Assembly: GCA_002369175.1 (NCBI GenBank)
Contig: DFES01000223.1
Span: 1,546 to 17,303 of the forward strand
Direction: 5' to 3'
DNA: 15,758 bases
From: Selenomonadaceae bacterium UBA3796
GTDB taxonomy: Bacteria; Bacillota; Negativicutes; Selenomonadales; Selenomonadaceae
Positions 8,001 to 15,510 of this stretch are shown here, piece by piece. Position 1 is the first letter of the stretch. The number at the start of each line of letters is the position of its first letter. The notes under the pieces are model-generated. The model was not told the origin of the DNA and made no database searches. It worked only from the letters and a program-made list of their open reading frames with translations. The translations under genes were made by a program, and so were the position numbers.

Positions 8001-9755
8001 ATGGCAACAAGGCCGCAGATGTCCCCCGCTTCCATAAGCGGGGGACATCTCAAATTGCAGCAGGCGGGAGATATCGGCAGGCACGGCATCGGATTCCTGC
8101 TGGCACTTGCCGGTGTTTTGTTCCAGAACTGGAGCCTGGACAACGATATCTGGTTTATCCTGAACGGGGGACGCTATGTCGTGGAGCATGGCATCCCCCA
8201 TACGGAGCCCTTCACCATGCACGAGGGAATGCATTTTGTGCTGGAGCAATGGCTGACGGGAGTTCTTTTTTGGGAGGTGTATGAGAGCAGCGGTCCCGTG
8301 GGACTGCTGCACCTGGTCTTTGCTGTCGGCTGCATTCTGCTCTGTGCATACTATCTTCTCTGCATGAGGGTCAGCGGCGGCAATCGTCAGGCATCCATTC
8401 TCATGACGATGATGGCAGGCGTCATGACGTATCCTTTTTTTTTGGTATCCCGTCCGCAGATTCTTTCCACGCTGCTTTTTGTGGTGGAGGTATTCCTGTT
8501 GGAAAGCTATGTCAGGACAAGGCAGAGAAAATGGCTGCTGCCGCTGCCGCTGCTGTCCGTTCTTCTGGTGAATCTCCATGCTGCGCTCTGGCCAATGCTT
8601 CTGATCTTGCTGCTTCCCTTTCTCGCTGCCGGGGCGGCAGAGCGATGGGAACTGCTGACGTCGGCCCTGGCGCACAGCAGATTCCCCTTGCGCCCTCTTC
8701 TTCTGGCGGCTGCGGGCATCTTTCTGGCGGGGTTCCTGAATCCCTATGGCTGGGAAGCCATGAGCTTTGTCTTCTATTCCTACGATCCGGAGATTCACGG
8801 ACGCATCAACGAACTCCATCCCGTTACAATCTATGGGATTTTCGGCAAGTGCTTTTTTCTGTGGCTCCTTCTGCTCATCGTGATCATATCCCGAAAAACC
8901 ATACCCCTGCAATATGTATTTCTGACAGCCGGAACGGCATTGATGAGTCTTTTTGCCCTGCGCAGCCTGTTCCTGTTTTTTTTCCTGGGAACCCTTCCCA
9001 TGGTCTATGCGGCGCGAGGCTGGAAATCGGAGCTCATCGCCGGCAGGCAGGGAATGGGAAGCCCCTGGAGGCTTCTGCCCTTTGCGCTTCTGTGTCTTGT
9101 TGTGGGATATCGCGCCTTCCGTATGGGGAGCGTGGGGGATATCCCCCTGGGACCCGCATGTCTGTTCGGGATGCTGGCGCTTTTCCTCATTCTCTACCTC
9201 TTTTGTCACGTTGAGGAGGGAAAGAGGTTCAGTCTCCGCATTCCGGGATTGCGGCTGAAATTTGCGTCAATCCTCCTTTCCCTGCTGATGTTCTTTATTT
9301 TTTCCATATGTCATTTCCTCCTGCGCAGCGAGGATTATGGAGAAACCTACAAGCCAGCGATGGATTGCTTGCTGGAGCAGTGCCCATCGGAGGATATTCT
9401 TCTCTGGACAGGGTTTAATTCGGGAGCCTATCCGGAATTTCGGGGCATCCGCTGCTATGTGGATGCCCGCCCCGAAGTATTCCTGCCCTCCAATACCCAT
9501 CAAGAGCATAATGTCATCAAGGAGTACTATGATCTGGTGGACGGGAACATCTATTACCGGGATTTTTTCCGTCAGCACATGTTTACCCATGTCCTGACAG
9601 TGAAGGGAGATGGCATTGTCCATGCCATGCTTCCCCATGATGATGGCTTCCGCCTGCTGTATGAGCAGAAGGATGAAGACGGAGACGTGATCTGTCGGTT
9701 ATATGAAGCAGAGGAGAGGAAAAGAAATGGGAACGCAGAGCCGGACAGCAATTAA
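8001..9755 (+). CDS. Multi-spanning membrane protein, probable GT-C-type glycosyltransferase
   Basis: A 584-residue integral membrane protein. After a short N-terminus, about 10-12 hydrophobic spans run from residue 30 to about 445. A soluble C-terminal part of about 130 residues follows and probably faces outside. Near the first span it has LDNDIWFILNGG (Asp47, Asp49), then GIPHTEPFTMHEG and EQWLTGVLFW. An acidic motif in the first outer loop with a following EWL/EQWL is typical of GT-C glycosyltransferases that use polyprenyl-phosphate sugars. I do not recognise a named family. The next gene overlaps its end by 29 bases. Two long T runs (T9 at 8435-8443, T8 at 8976-8983) lie in frame, and a perfect hairpin covers codons 6-17. 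A TTG at 8055 just after the hairpin is an alternative start. Membrane character is sure, glycosyltransferase role inferred. Confidence 0.75.
   Translation: MATRPQMSPASISGGHLKLQQAGDIGRHGIGFLLALAGVLFQNWSLDNDIWFILNGGRYVVEHGIPHTEPFTMHEGMHFVLEQWLTGVLFWEVYESSGPVGLLHLVFAVGCILLCAYYLLCMRVSGGNRQASILMTMMAGVMTYPFFLVSRPQILSTLLFVVEVFLLESYVRTRQRKWLLPLPLLSVLLVNLHAALWPMLLILLLPFLAAGAAERWELLTSALAHSRFPLRPLLLAAAGIFLAGFLNPYGWEAMSFVFYSYDPEIHGRINELHPVTIYGIFGKCFFLWLLLLIVIISRKTIPLQYVFLTAGTALMSLFALRSLFLFFFLGTLPMVYAARGWKSELIAGRQGMGSPWRLLPFALLCLVVGYRAFRMGSVGDIPLGPACLFGMLALFLILYLFCHVEEGKRFSLRIPGLRLKFASILLSLLMFFIFSICHFLLRSEDYGETYKPAMDCLLEQCPSEDILLWTGFNSGAYPEFRGIRCYVDARPEVFLPSNTHQEHNVIKEYYDLVDGNIYYRDFFRQHMFTHVLTVKGDGIVHAMLPHDDGFRLLYEQKDEDGDVICRLYEAEERKRNGNAEPDSN
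8017..8050. repeat. Perfect 15-bp inverted repeat in the start of the membrane-protein gene
   Basis: AGATGTCCCCCGCTT at 8017-8031 is followed by the loop CCAT and then AAGCGGGGGACATCT at 8036-8050. All 15 pairs match and 9 are G-C. The element covers codons 6-17, beginning 16 bases after the start codon. No T run follows, so it is not a standard terminator. Its compact, perfect, GC-rich form resembles REP-type or IS200/IS605-end palindromes, but no second copy is in the window. Confidence 0.85.
8435..8443 (+). repeat. T9 homopolymer tract
   Basis: Nine consecutive T lie within codons for about residues 145-148 (YPFFLV) of the 584-residue membrane protein. The frame is intact here. Runs of this length are prone to slippage in replication and transcription. 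Confidence 0.9.
8976..8983 (+). repeat. T8 homopolymer tract
   Basis: Eight consecutive T lie in the same membrane-protein gene, encoding part of a Phe/Leu-rich membrane span (LFLFFFLG). The frame is intact here. Confidence 0.9.
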
Positions 9756-12397
9756 GTACCATGCTCTCAATGCGGTCTGCATCCTTCTCATCATCCTCTC
9801 CGGCGTCTTGTCCATGTATGCCGTCAAGGATGTATATCCTTTTGGCAGCCACAGCCTTGCCTGGGGCGATATGACACAGCAGGATATCCCTTATCTGTAC
9901 AACCTTTACGATGCTTTGACGGGAGAGGCTTCCCTTTTTTTTTTCCTGGCGCTACAGCGGGGGCCTTGGAATGAGCCTCTTCCCTTCCCTCTTTGCTCCC
10001 TTCGACACGACGGTTCTCCTGTCGGCCAGGGAAAACCTTTATCAGTTTGTTTCATTGCTGCTTCTGTTCAAGATGATGTGCATGGGCATTTCCATGTACG
10101 TGTTCGCATCGGGATTTCGGATTTCGAGAGGGTATAAGATCCTGGCCGGTGTGAGCTATGGACTGTGCTCCTGCACGCTCATCCATTACCAGATTGGCAC
10201 GGTCATGCTGGATGTGGCCATTTTGTTTCCTCTGCTGATGCTTGGCTTTTATCATCTTTTGGAGCGGGAGAAGGCGCTTCCCTATATTCTGTTGCTAGCA
10301 CTGTGCATGGGAAGATCCTTTTATGTCAGCTGCATGATCTGCTTGTATTCGTTCTTTGCAGCCGGGGCATATTTTTACTGCAGGGGAGGCATTTCCCGCC
10401 ATGCCAGGAAATGCAGGCTGTTTCTTGTGTCCATGATGAGCGCCATGCTTTTGTCTTCCATCAGCTGGCTTCCGGCCATGCTCAATCTTGCGGAGTCAGC
10501 CAGGACAGCAATGGTCACCCAAAAGAGTTTTTTGGGAATGTATCTGGCGGCGCTTTCCGGCGATTCGGATTTCCGTCCAGTGGTTTTCCTGATGTATGGC
10601 GTCTGTATCCTGATGGGGAGCAGCTTTTGGATTGCGATTATCACCAAGGCATGGCACGGGCTGAAAGGGGAGCTGTCCTATTACCGGGCGATCTTCCTGC
10701 TGGTCATTCTGGCGATTTTCGTGTCCGGCACGGAGACGCTGTACCATGGCGGAAGCCGGATGATGTGGCCCGTGCGCTTTGCTTTTATTCCGGCCTTTGT
10801 TTTCATTGAGATTGGCCTGACATCCATCCGGGAAAAACTTGTTTTCCCGGATGGAGCTGCCTCCCAGAAATGGAGGGAGGTATTGCTTTCCGCCGGGATA
10901 ATCGGCTGTATTGGCTGCTCTGTACTCGGGCTGGCAATGGAGTTCTCCCAGTATTTGGGCGGGATCATGTTCGTTACGGCCGCTGCTTTCGTCATCTGCT
11001 GTCTCCTGCAGCGGTTTTGCCTGCACAGTCCGGCCTGCAAACCGCCTCTCATACTGCTTGTTCTGCTGGTGGAGTATGGGATAGCTCTATATCTGTGGCT
11101 GCCTCCTCCGATGGAAAAGATGACAGCAAGTCCCCGGCAGCATACGCCCGACTGGCATCAGGAGGAATACAACCGCTATCTTTTCACGGCGACGGACCTG
11201 AAGCGGGAACTGGATGGTCATCTGCCCGATTCCCTTCGTACCCTTCCTGCCCTCCATACCACCCGAAATGCTGACAACAATTTCAACAGCCTTTATGCTG
11301 CCCTTGCAGGAACCTGCTCCCTTGAGAATTTCATCCCGAGCTGTCCGTCCAGAGTCCAGAGGCAGTATGCAGCCCTTGGCTACGGATATGATTATACCAG
11401 GGTGCTGGACTCGGGAGGGACGCTTTTCAGTGATGCTCTTTTGCACATAACAAATGTTTTCACTGTAGACATGCCTCTGAGTCCGGAATTCTACTCGGAA
11501 GATGCATCCATCCGCTCAGTTCATTGGTACCGGCCGCACTATACCTTGCCTTTTGGCTTGGAAATAGCTGACGATGCGCCTCCCTGCGACAATGTATTTG
11601 CTTACCAGAATCATATTTTCCATTTGTTGGCAGGGGATGGGGAAAATCTGCTCACGGTCTGTGAGAACCAATCGGGGCCACGGATGGAGATTTCCGTGGC
11701 GGGGCGCCAGGAACTTTATTTTTACAGTGATAACAGGGGATATGACACCATCCATAGAATCTATGTCAACGGAAAGATTCATCCTGTCCCGAATCTGACG
11801 GATTCGGATAATACGTCATATCCAAAGGAGTTCAACAACCGGCTTCTCGATCTGGGAACCTTTGAGGATGAGATGGTGACCCTGGAACTGGAAACAGTGG
11901 AGGATTACGACTTTTCCCAGGTGCATCTGGGGCTTTTGGATGTGAAGAAACTGGCATCCTTCTGTGAGAGTTTTCCGGCAAGCCTTCAGGAACCGCCGGA
12001 GATCACCAAGGATTCCCTGTTCCTCCGGCATGATTCCCCCAAGGGTGGCATCCTCTTTCTTCCGATAACCTATTATCAAAATTGGCACTGCATGGTAAAT
12101 GGGGAAAAGACGGAGCCCCGGCCTGTATTTGGCAGCTTTCTTGGCGTTCCTGTACGGGCAGGGGGAAACGATATCCAATTGAAATATGAACCGCTCCCGA
12201 TGGCGGTATTTCCTTACTGGGGACTTGCTGCGGCAGTCTGGGCTGCCGCCTGGGCAGGAAGGCGGCAGCTTGCGGCAATAGGGGATAGGGTGGACGATTC
12301 CATAGGAAAATGCTATATGCTTCTTTGGTGGTCTGCTTTGGCAGTGGTCTACGCGATTCCCTTCCTATTTGCCGTTCATTGGACTCTGGCAGAATAA
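9727..12397 (+). CDS. YfhO-family membrane protein, frameshifted at a T10 run
   Basis: YfhO-family proteins are large GT-C-like membrane proteins; in Bacillus, YfhO adds a sugar from undecaprenyl phosphate to lipoteichoic acid together with CsbB. The gene starts at ATG 9727 after GAGGAGAGGA (9711-9720), overlapping the previous gene by 29 bases. Its first frame has the family N-terminus (KDVYPFGSHSLAWGDMTQQD) and runs to 10137. Homology then continues in another frame, open to 12397 with its first ATG at 9971. The switch falls at ten T (9935-9944). Removing one T gives SLFFSWRYSGGLGMSLFPS and a single protein of 889 residues, normal for the family. About 12 membrane spans precede a large outer domain ending in the family motif PITYYQNWHCMVNGEK, then two more spans. 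Function may depend on slippage, or this copy may be off. A sequencing error is possible. Confidence 0.85.
9935..9944 (+). repeat. T10 homopolymer tract at the frame break
   Basis: Ten consecutive T lie exactly where the yfhO-like coding frame switches. Upstream, the frame reads GEASLFF; downstream, the homologous frame reads SWRYSGGLG. Nine (or twelve) T would give one continuous protein. Confidence 0.92.
10823..10855. repeat. Perfect 14-bp inverted repeat inside the yfhO-like gene
   Basis: TCCATCCGGGAAAA at 10823-10836, loop ACTTG, then TTTTCCCGGATGGA at 10842-10855. All 14 pairs match. It lies in coding sequence for a loop between membrane spans (SIREKLVFPDG). The following sequence GCTGCCTCCC has no T run, so it is not a normal terminator on this strand. 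Confidence 0.85.
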
Positions 12398-12405
12398 CAT
12401 GATTA

Positions 12406-12412
12406 GGGAGGA
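12406..12412 (+). promoter_or_regulatory. Strong ribosome binding site for wecE
   Basis: GGGAGGA lies 6 bases before the ATG at 12419. It is the clearest Shine-Dalgarno in the glycan region and would allow translation independent of the frameshifted gene upstream. Confidence 0.6.
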
Positions 12413-12418
12413 ACTATT

Positions 12419-13558
12419 ATGTTATCTTTCAATCTTCCGCCCTTTGCAGGAAAGGAATTCAAATACATGGAGGCTGCTGTGCAGAACAGGAAAATCAGCG
12501 GTGATGGAGAATATACAAAAAGGTGCAGCGAGTGGCTGGAGAGGCGGACAGGGACGAGCAGGGCGCTGCTTACGACATCCTGCACCCATGCCCTGGAAAT
12601 GGCTGCCATGCTCTGCGGCATTCAGCCGGGGGATGAGGTCATCATGCCCTCCTTCACATTCTGCTCTGGGGCCAATGCATTTGTGCTCCGTGGTGCGAAG
12701 ATCGTCTTTGTGGATATCCGGCCCGAAACAATGAACATGGATGAAAGGCTGGTGGAGGAGGCCATCACGGAGAAAACCAGGGTGATTGCACCCGTTCATT
12801 ACGCCGGAATCTCCTGCCGCATGGAGGAAATGAGTGAAATTGCCAAGAGGCATCATTTGAAAGTCGTCGAGGATGCGGCTCAGGGCATCATGGCTTCCTA
12901 CAAAGGCAGGAGCCTTGGGACGATTGGGGATTTTGGCTGCCTTTCCTTCCATGAAACAAAAAATCTCAGCATGGGAGAAGGGGGGGCGTTGCTCATCCAG
13001 GATGCCGCCATGGCAGAACGTGCTGAAATCATCCGTGAGAAGGGAACGGATCGATCCCGGTTCTTTCGCGGGCAGGTGGACAAATATTGCTGGCAGGAGG
13101 CCGGTTCTTCCTACCTTCCCAGTGAGCTGAATGCTGCCTACCTCTGGGCGCAGATGGAGGTGGCGGAGGAAATCACGCAGAATCGGCTGCGCTCCTGGAA
13201 ACAATACGAAGAAGAACTCAAGGAACTCGCTGCGGAGGGACGGATTGAGCTTCCCTTTATCCCCGCAGACTGCGAAGGGAACGGACATATTTTCTTCATC
13301 AAGGCAAAGGATATGGAGGAGAGGGGAAAATTGATCCAATATCTGAAAGAACAGGGCATTCAATCCGTATTCCACTATATCCCCCTGCATTCTGCTCCTG
13401 CGGGACTCAGATATGGAAGATTTCACGGAGAGGATCGGCATACGACCCGTGAAAGTAATCGATTGCTTCGCTTGCCCTTGTACTATAAGATAGGGAGAAA
13501 TGATATTTCATATGTTTGTGACAAAATCAGGGAATTTTATCGAAAGAATCCTGCATAG
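12419..13558 (+). CDS. wecE: dTDP-4-amino-4,6-dideoxygalactose transaminase
   Basis: PLP-dependent sugar transaminase of the DegT/DnrJ/EryC1 family. The E. coli enzyme converts dTDP-4-dehydro-6-deoxyglucose, with glutamate, to dTDP-4-amino-4,6-dideoxygalactose (Fuc4N) for enterobacterial common antigen. The 379 residues follow the remembered E. coli WecE sequence almost end to end: FNLPPFAGKEFKYM at the start, LLTTSCTHALEMAA, GDEVIMPSFTF, NAFVLRGAKIVFVD, PVHYAGISC, VVEDAAQG, the PLP lysine in FHETKN (Lys181), FFRGQVDKY, VFHYIPLH and FHGEDRHTTRES. The length is normal. The stop lies 27 bases before the next gene. The usual partners WecD (N-acetylation) and WecF (transfer) are not in the window, so the fate of the amino sugar is unknown. 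Base composition is still like the upstream genes and drops just after it. Confidence 0.93.
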   Translation: MLSFNLPPFAGKEFKYMEAAVQNRKISGDGEYTKRCSEWLERRTGTSRALLTTSCTHALEMAAMLCGIQPGDEVIMPSFTFCSGANAFVLRGAKIVFVDIRPETMNMDERLVEEAITEKTRVIAPVHYAGISCRMEEMSEIAKRHHLKVVEDAAQGIMASYKGRSLGTIGDFGCLSFHETKNLSMGEGGALLIQDAAMAERAEIIREKGTDRSRFFRGQVDKYCWQEAGSSYLPSELNAAYLWAQMEVAEEITQNRLRSWKQYEEELKELAAEGRIELPFIPADCEGNGHIFFIKAKDMEERGKLIQYLKEQGIQSVFHYIPLHSAPAGLRYGRFHGEDRHTTRESNRLLRLPLYYKIGRNDISYVCDKIREFYRKNPA

Positions 13559-13585
13559 GCACGGAATGGGGGAAGAGTCGGAAAA

Positions 13586-14536
13586 ATGACATTGCTTAGT
13601 TTTGTGATACCCTGTTACCGCAGCGAAAAAACAATCGGCATGGTCATTGATGAGATCATTCAGACGGTTCAGCAACGGGAAGGATATGACTACGAAATCA
13701 TATGCGTCAATGACGGAAGTCCGGATGGAGTTTATGATGTTCTAAAAAAGATCGCGACGAAGAATCAAAGGATAAAAGTCATTGATCTGACGAAAAATAT
13801 GGGGAAGCATTCGGCGGTGATGGCAGGATATTCTGTTGTCCAGGGGGACTATATCATTAGCTTGGATGACGATTACCAATGTCCGATGGGAGAACTTTGG
13901 AATTTGCTGAAACCTCTGGAACAGGATGGGTATGATATGACAAGTGCCGTGTACAGGAAGAAGATGGAATCTCCCTGGAAGCGCTTCGGCAGTCTAATGA
14001 ATGTAAAAATGGCAGAATTTATTATAGGACGCCCGAAGGGAATCAGCGTCGAGAATTTTTTTGCGTTAAAGCGCTACGTTGTGGATCAAGTGGTCAAATA
14101 TCCCTATCCCTATCCCTATCTCAGCGGACTTATTATAAGAGTTACCCATAGAATTCAGATGGTGGAAATGGATGAGAGAGAACGCGCTGATGAGAATCCA
14201 TCCGGGTTTACGCTAAAAAAGTCCATAGGGCTTTTTTTCAACGGATTTACAGCATTTTCTGTCACGCCTTTACGACTGGCAACATTGAGTGGATTCTTCT
14301 TTGCATTTTTAGGGATGCTTTTGATGATTTACTATATTGTACAAAAGCTCATGCACCCGGAAATTATCATGGGATATAGTTCCATCGTCTCCATTCTTTT
14401 GTTTTCCACGGGAAGCATTATGATCATGCTGGGAATTATCGGGGAATATATTGGACGGATCTATATCTGCATCAACAAAGCGCCGCAATATGTTATCCGG
14501 GATACGATGAATCTCGTGAAAGGGGGAGAAAGGTGA
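13586..14536 (+). CDS. Family 2 glycosyltransferase, CsbB/ArnC/DPM-like
   Basis: A 316-residue membrane-associated enzyme predicted to move a sugar from a nucleotide donor to undecaprenyl phosphate on the cytoplasmic face. The GT-A domain begins LSFVIPCYRSEKTI, with NDGSPDG at 42-48 and the metal/donor site SLDDDYQCP, in which Asp94-Asp96 form the DxD-type motif. Two membrane spans close the protein (about 228-255 and 265-290), with the typical GIIGEYIGRIYICINKAPQYVIRD tail just after the second. This layout matches CsbB, GtrB, ArnC and YkoT-type enzymes. It lies between wecE and an SDR gene, whose GTG start overlaps its stop (GTGA). A CsbB-like enzyme beside a YfhO protein mirrors the Bacillus CsbB-YfhO pair. 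G+C is about 40-50%, lower than upstream. The donor sugar is unknown. Confidence 0.9.
   Translation: MTLLSFVIPCYRSEKTIGMVIDEIIQTVQQREGYDYEIICVNDGSPDGVYDVLKKIATKNQRIKVIDLTKNMGKHSAVMAGYSVVQGDYIISLDDDYQCPMGELWNLLKPLEQDGYDMTSAVYRKKMESPWKRFGSLMNVKMAEFIIGRPKGISVENFFALKRYVVDQVVKYPYPYPYLSGLIIRVTHRIQMVEMDERERADENPSGFTLKKSIGLFFNGFTAFSVTPLRLATLSGFFFAFLGMLLMIYYIVQKLMHPEIIMGYSSIVSILLFSTGSIMIMLGIIGEYIGRIYICINKAPQYVIRDTMNLVKGGER
14099..14116 (+). repeat. Three tandem TATCCC hexamers
   Basis: TATCCC occurs three times in a row, followed by the near copy TATCTC, in the glycosyltransferase gene. It encodes a Tyr-Pro dipeptide repeat (YPYPYPYL at about residues 172-179). Gain or loss of a unit would stay in frame. 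Confidence 0.85.
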
Positions 14537-15510
14537 AGGAAATTGTGATTTTCGGAGCGGGAGGAAATCTGGGGAGATCATTTGTGGGATATCTTTCTGA
14601 ACAGGAATGCAATTTTCATATCACAGCCGCCGTACATCACAAGAATGCCTTGATAGAAGAGGAACTATCTTCATGTGCCGATGTTGTGGAAGTGGATATC
14701 GTTTCTGGCAATGGATTTTCCAAACTTCCGTCTCATGCCTATGCAATTGTTGACTTTGCAGGGATGATGCCTGCAAAAATGAAAGGATATAATCCGCAGG
14801 CATATATTGATACCAATATTACAGGAACACTGAAAATCCTTGAATATTGCAGGCAATCGGAAGCGGATCGGATTATGTATATGCAGAGTTTTGGAGATAT
14901 AAAGAACTATGGAGATACTGAAATAGTCCTGACCGTTGATATGCCCAGAAACATGTCCTTTCATGATGACCATACCATCTATGTCCTTTCCAAAAATTTT
15001 GGCGTTGATCTGCTTAGAAATTATCATGAAATGTATGGGATAAAACCATTTGTATTTCGTCTGCCCAACATCTATATGTTCTTTTCAGATGATGGTTATT
15101 TTCTGGACGGAACATATCGCCGAAAAAATCAGTTTATCATGATTGAAAAGGCAAAAAATGGAGAACCTATAGAAGTATGGGGGAATCCAAAGCGTTTAAG
15201 GGATATGGTTTACATCAAGGATTTCTCTCAGATGTTATATCGGGCGTTGAACGCGAAGATTGACGGCGGTCATTATAATGTGGGAACAGGTGTAGGAACG
15301 AGCATGCTGGAACAAGTCGAAGGGATTATTAAAGTTTTTGGAAACAATAATCGTATCGTATATCGACCTGATATGCCTGACTCGCCACAGTATATCATGG
15401 ATATTGCTCCTGCAACAATTGATTTGGGATATAAACCGGAATATTTGTATCTTGATATGCTTAAAGATATGAAAAGAGAAATGATGAAGAAAGAATCGGC
15501 TGGCAGATGA
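14533..15510 (+). CDS. NAD-dependent epimerase/dehydratase family protein (extended SDR)
   Basis: Predicted nucleotide-sugar-modifying enzyme of 325 residues in the cytoplasm. The Rossmann motif is at the N-terminus (FGAGGNLG, Gly8, Gly10-11, Gly14). The catalytic residues of extended SDRs are visible as Ser119 (MQSFGD) and Tyr150-x-x-x-Lys154 (YVLSK). The C-terminal substrate-binding part has FRLPNIYMFF, RRKNQFI, WGNPKRLRDMVYIKD and YNVGTG, all usual in this superfamily. The start is a GTG overlapping the glycosyltransferase stop. Its stop overlaps the next start as ATGA, so the three genes are coupled. The exact reaction (epimerase, dehydratase or reductase) cannot be read from the sequence. 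G+C is about 35-40%, well below the first 13 kb. Confidence 0.88.
   Translation: MKEIVIFGAGGNLGRSFVGYLSEQECNFHITAAVHHKNALIEEELSSCADVVEVDIVSGNGFSKLPSHAYAIVDFAGMMPAKMKGYNPQAYIDTNITGTLKILEYCRQSEADRIMYMQSFGDIKNYGDTEIVLTVDMPRNMSFHDDHTIYVLSKNFGVDLLRNYHEMYGIKPFVFRLPNIYMFFSDDGYFLDGTYRRKNQFIMIEKAKNGEPIEVWGNPKRLRDMVYIKDFSQMLYRALNAKIDGGHYNVGTGVGTSMLEQVEGIIKVFGNNNRIVYRPDMPDSPQYIMDIAPATIDLGYKPEYLYLDMLKDMKREMMKKESAGR

Noticed and set aside
8017..8050. Hairpin at 8017-8050 as a rho-independent terminator
   Set aside because: No T run follows the stem on either strand, and it lies inside a supported coding frame.
7997..8284. Alternative plus-strand frame from ATG 7997 (MDGNKAADVP) overlapping the membrane-protein start
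   Set aside because: It shares the same ribosome binding site region, but its translation is Arg/His/Cys-rich with no hydrophobic spans, while the 8001 frame gives a long, coherent membrane protein.
7791..9209. 472-codon minus-strand open frame opposite aroB and the membrane-protein gene
   Set aside because: It spans a terminator and two real plus-strand genes. The product is Gln/His/Lys-rich low complexity without motifs.
11677..11700. Inverted repeat GCCACGGA / TCCGTGGC with an 8-base spacer in the yfhO-like gene
   Set aside because: Only 8 pairs, within coding sequence and without a T run. This is expected by chance in a window of this size.
9971..12397. Treating the 808-codon frame from ATG 9971 as a complete separate gene
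   Set aside because: No convincing ribosome binding site precedes 9971, and the family N-terminus is encoded upstream in the other frame. Independent restart remains possible but is the weaker reading.
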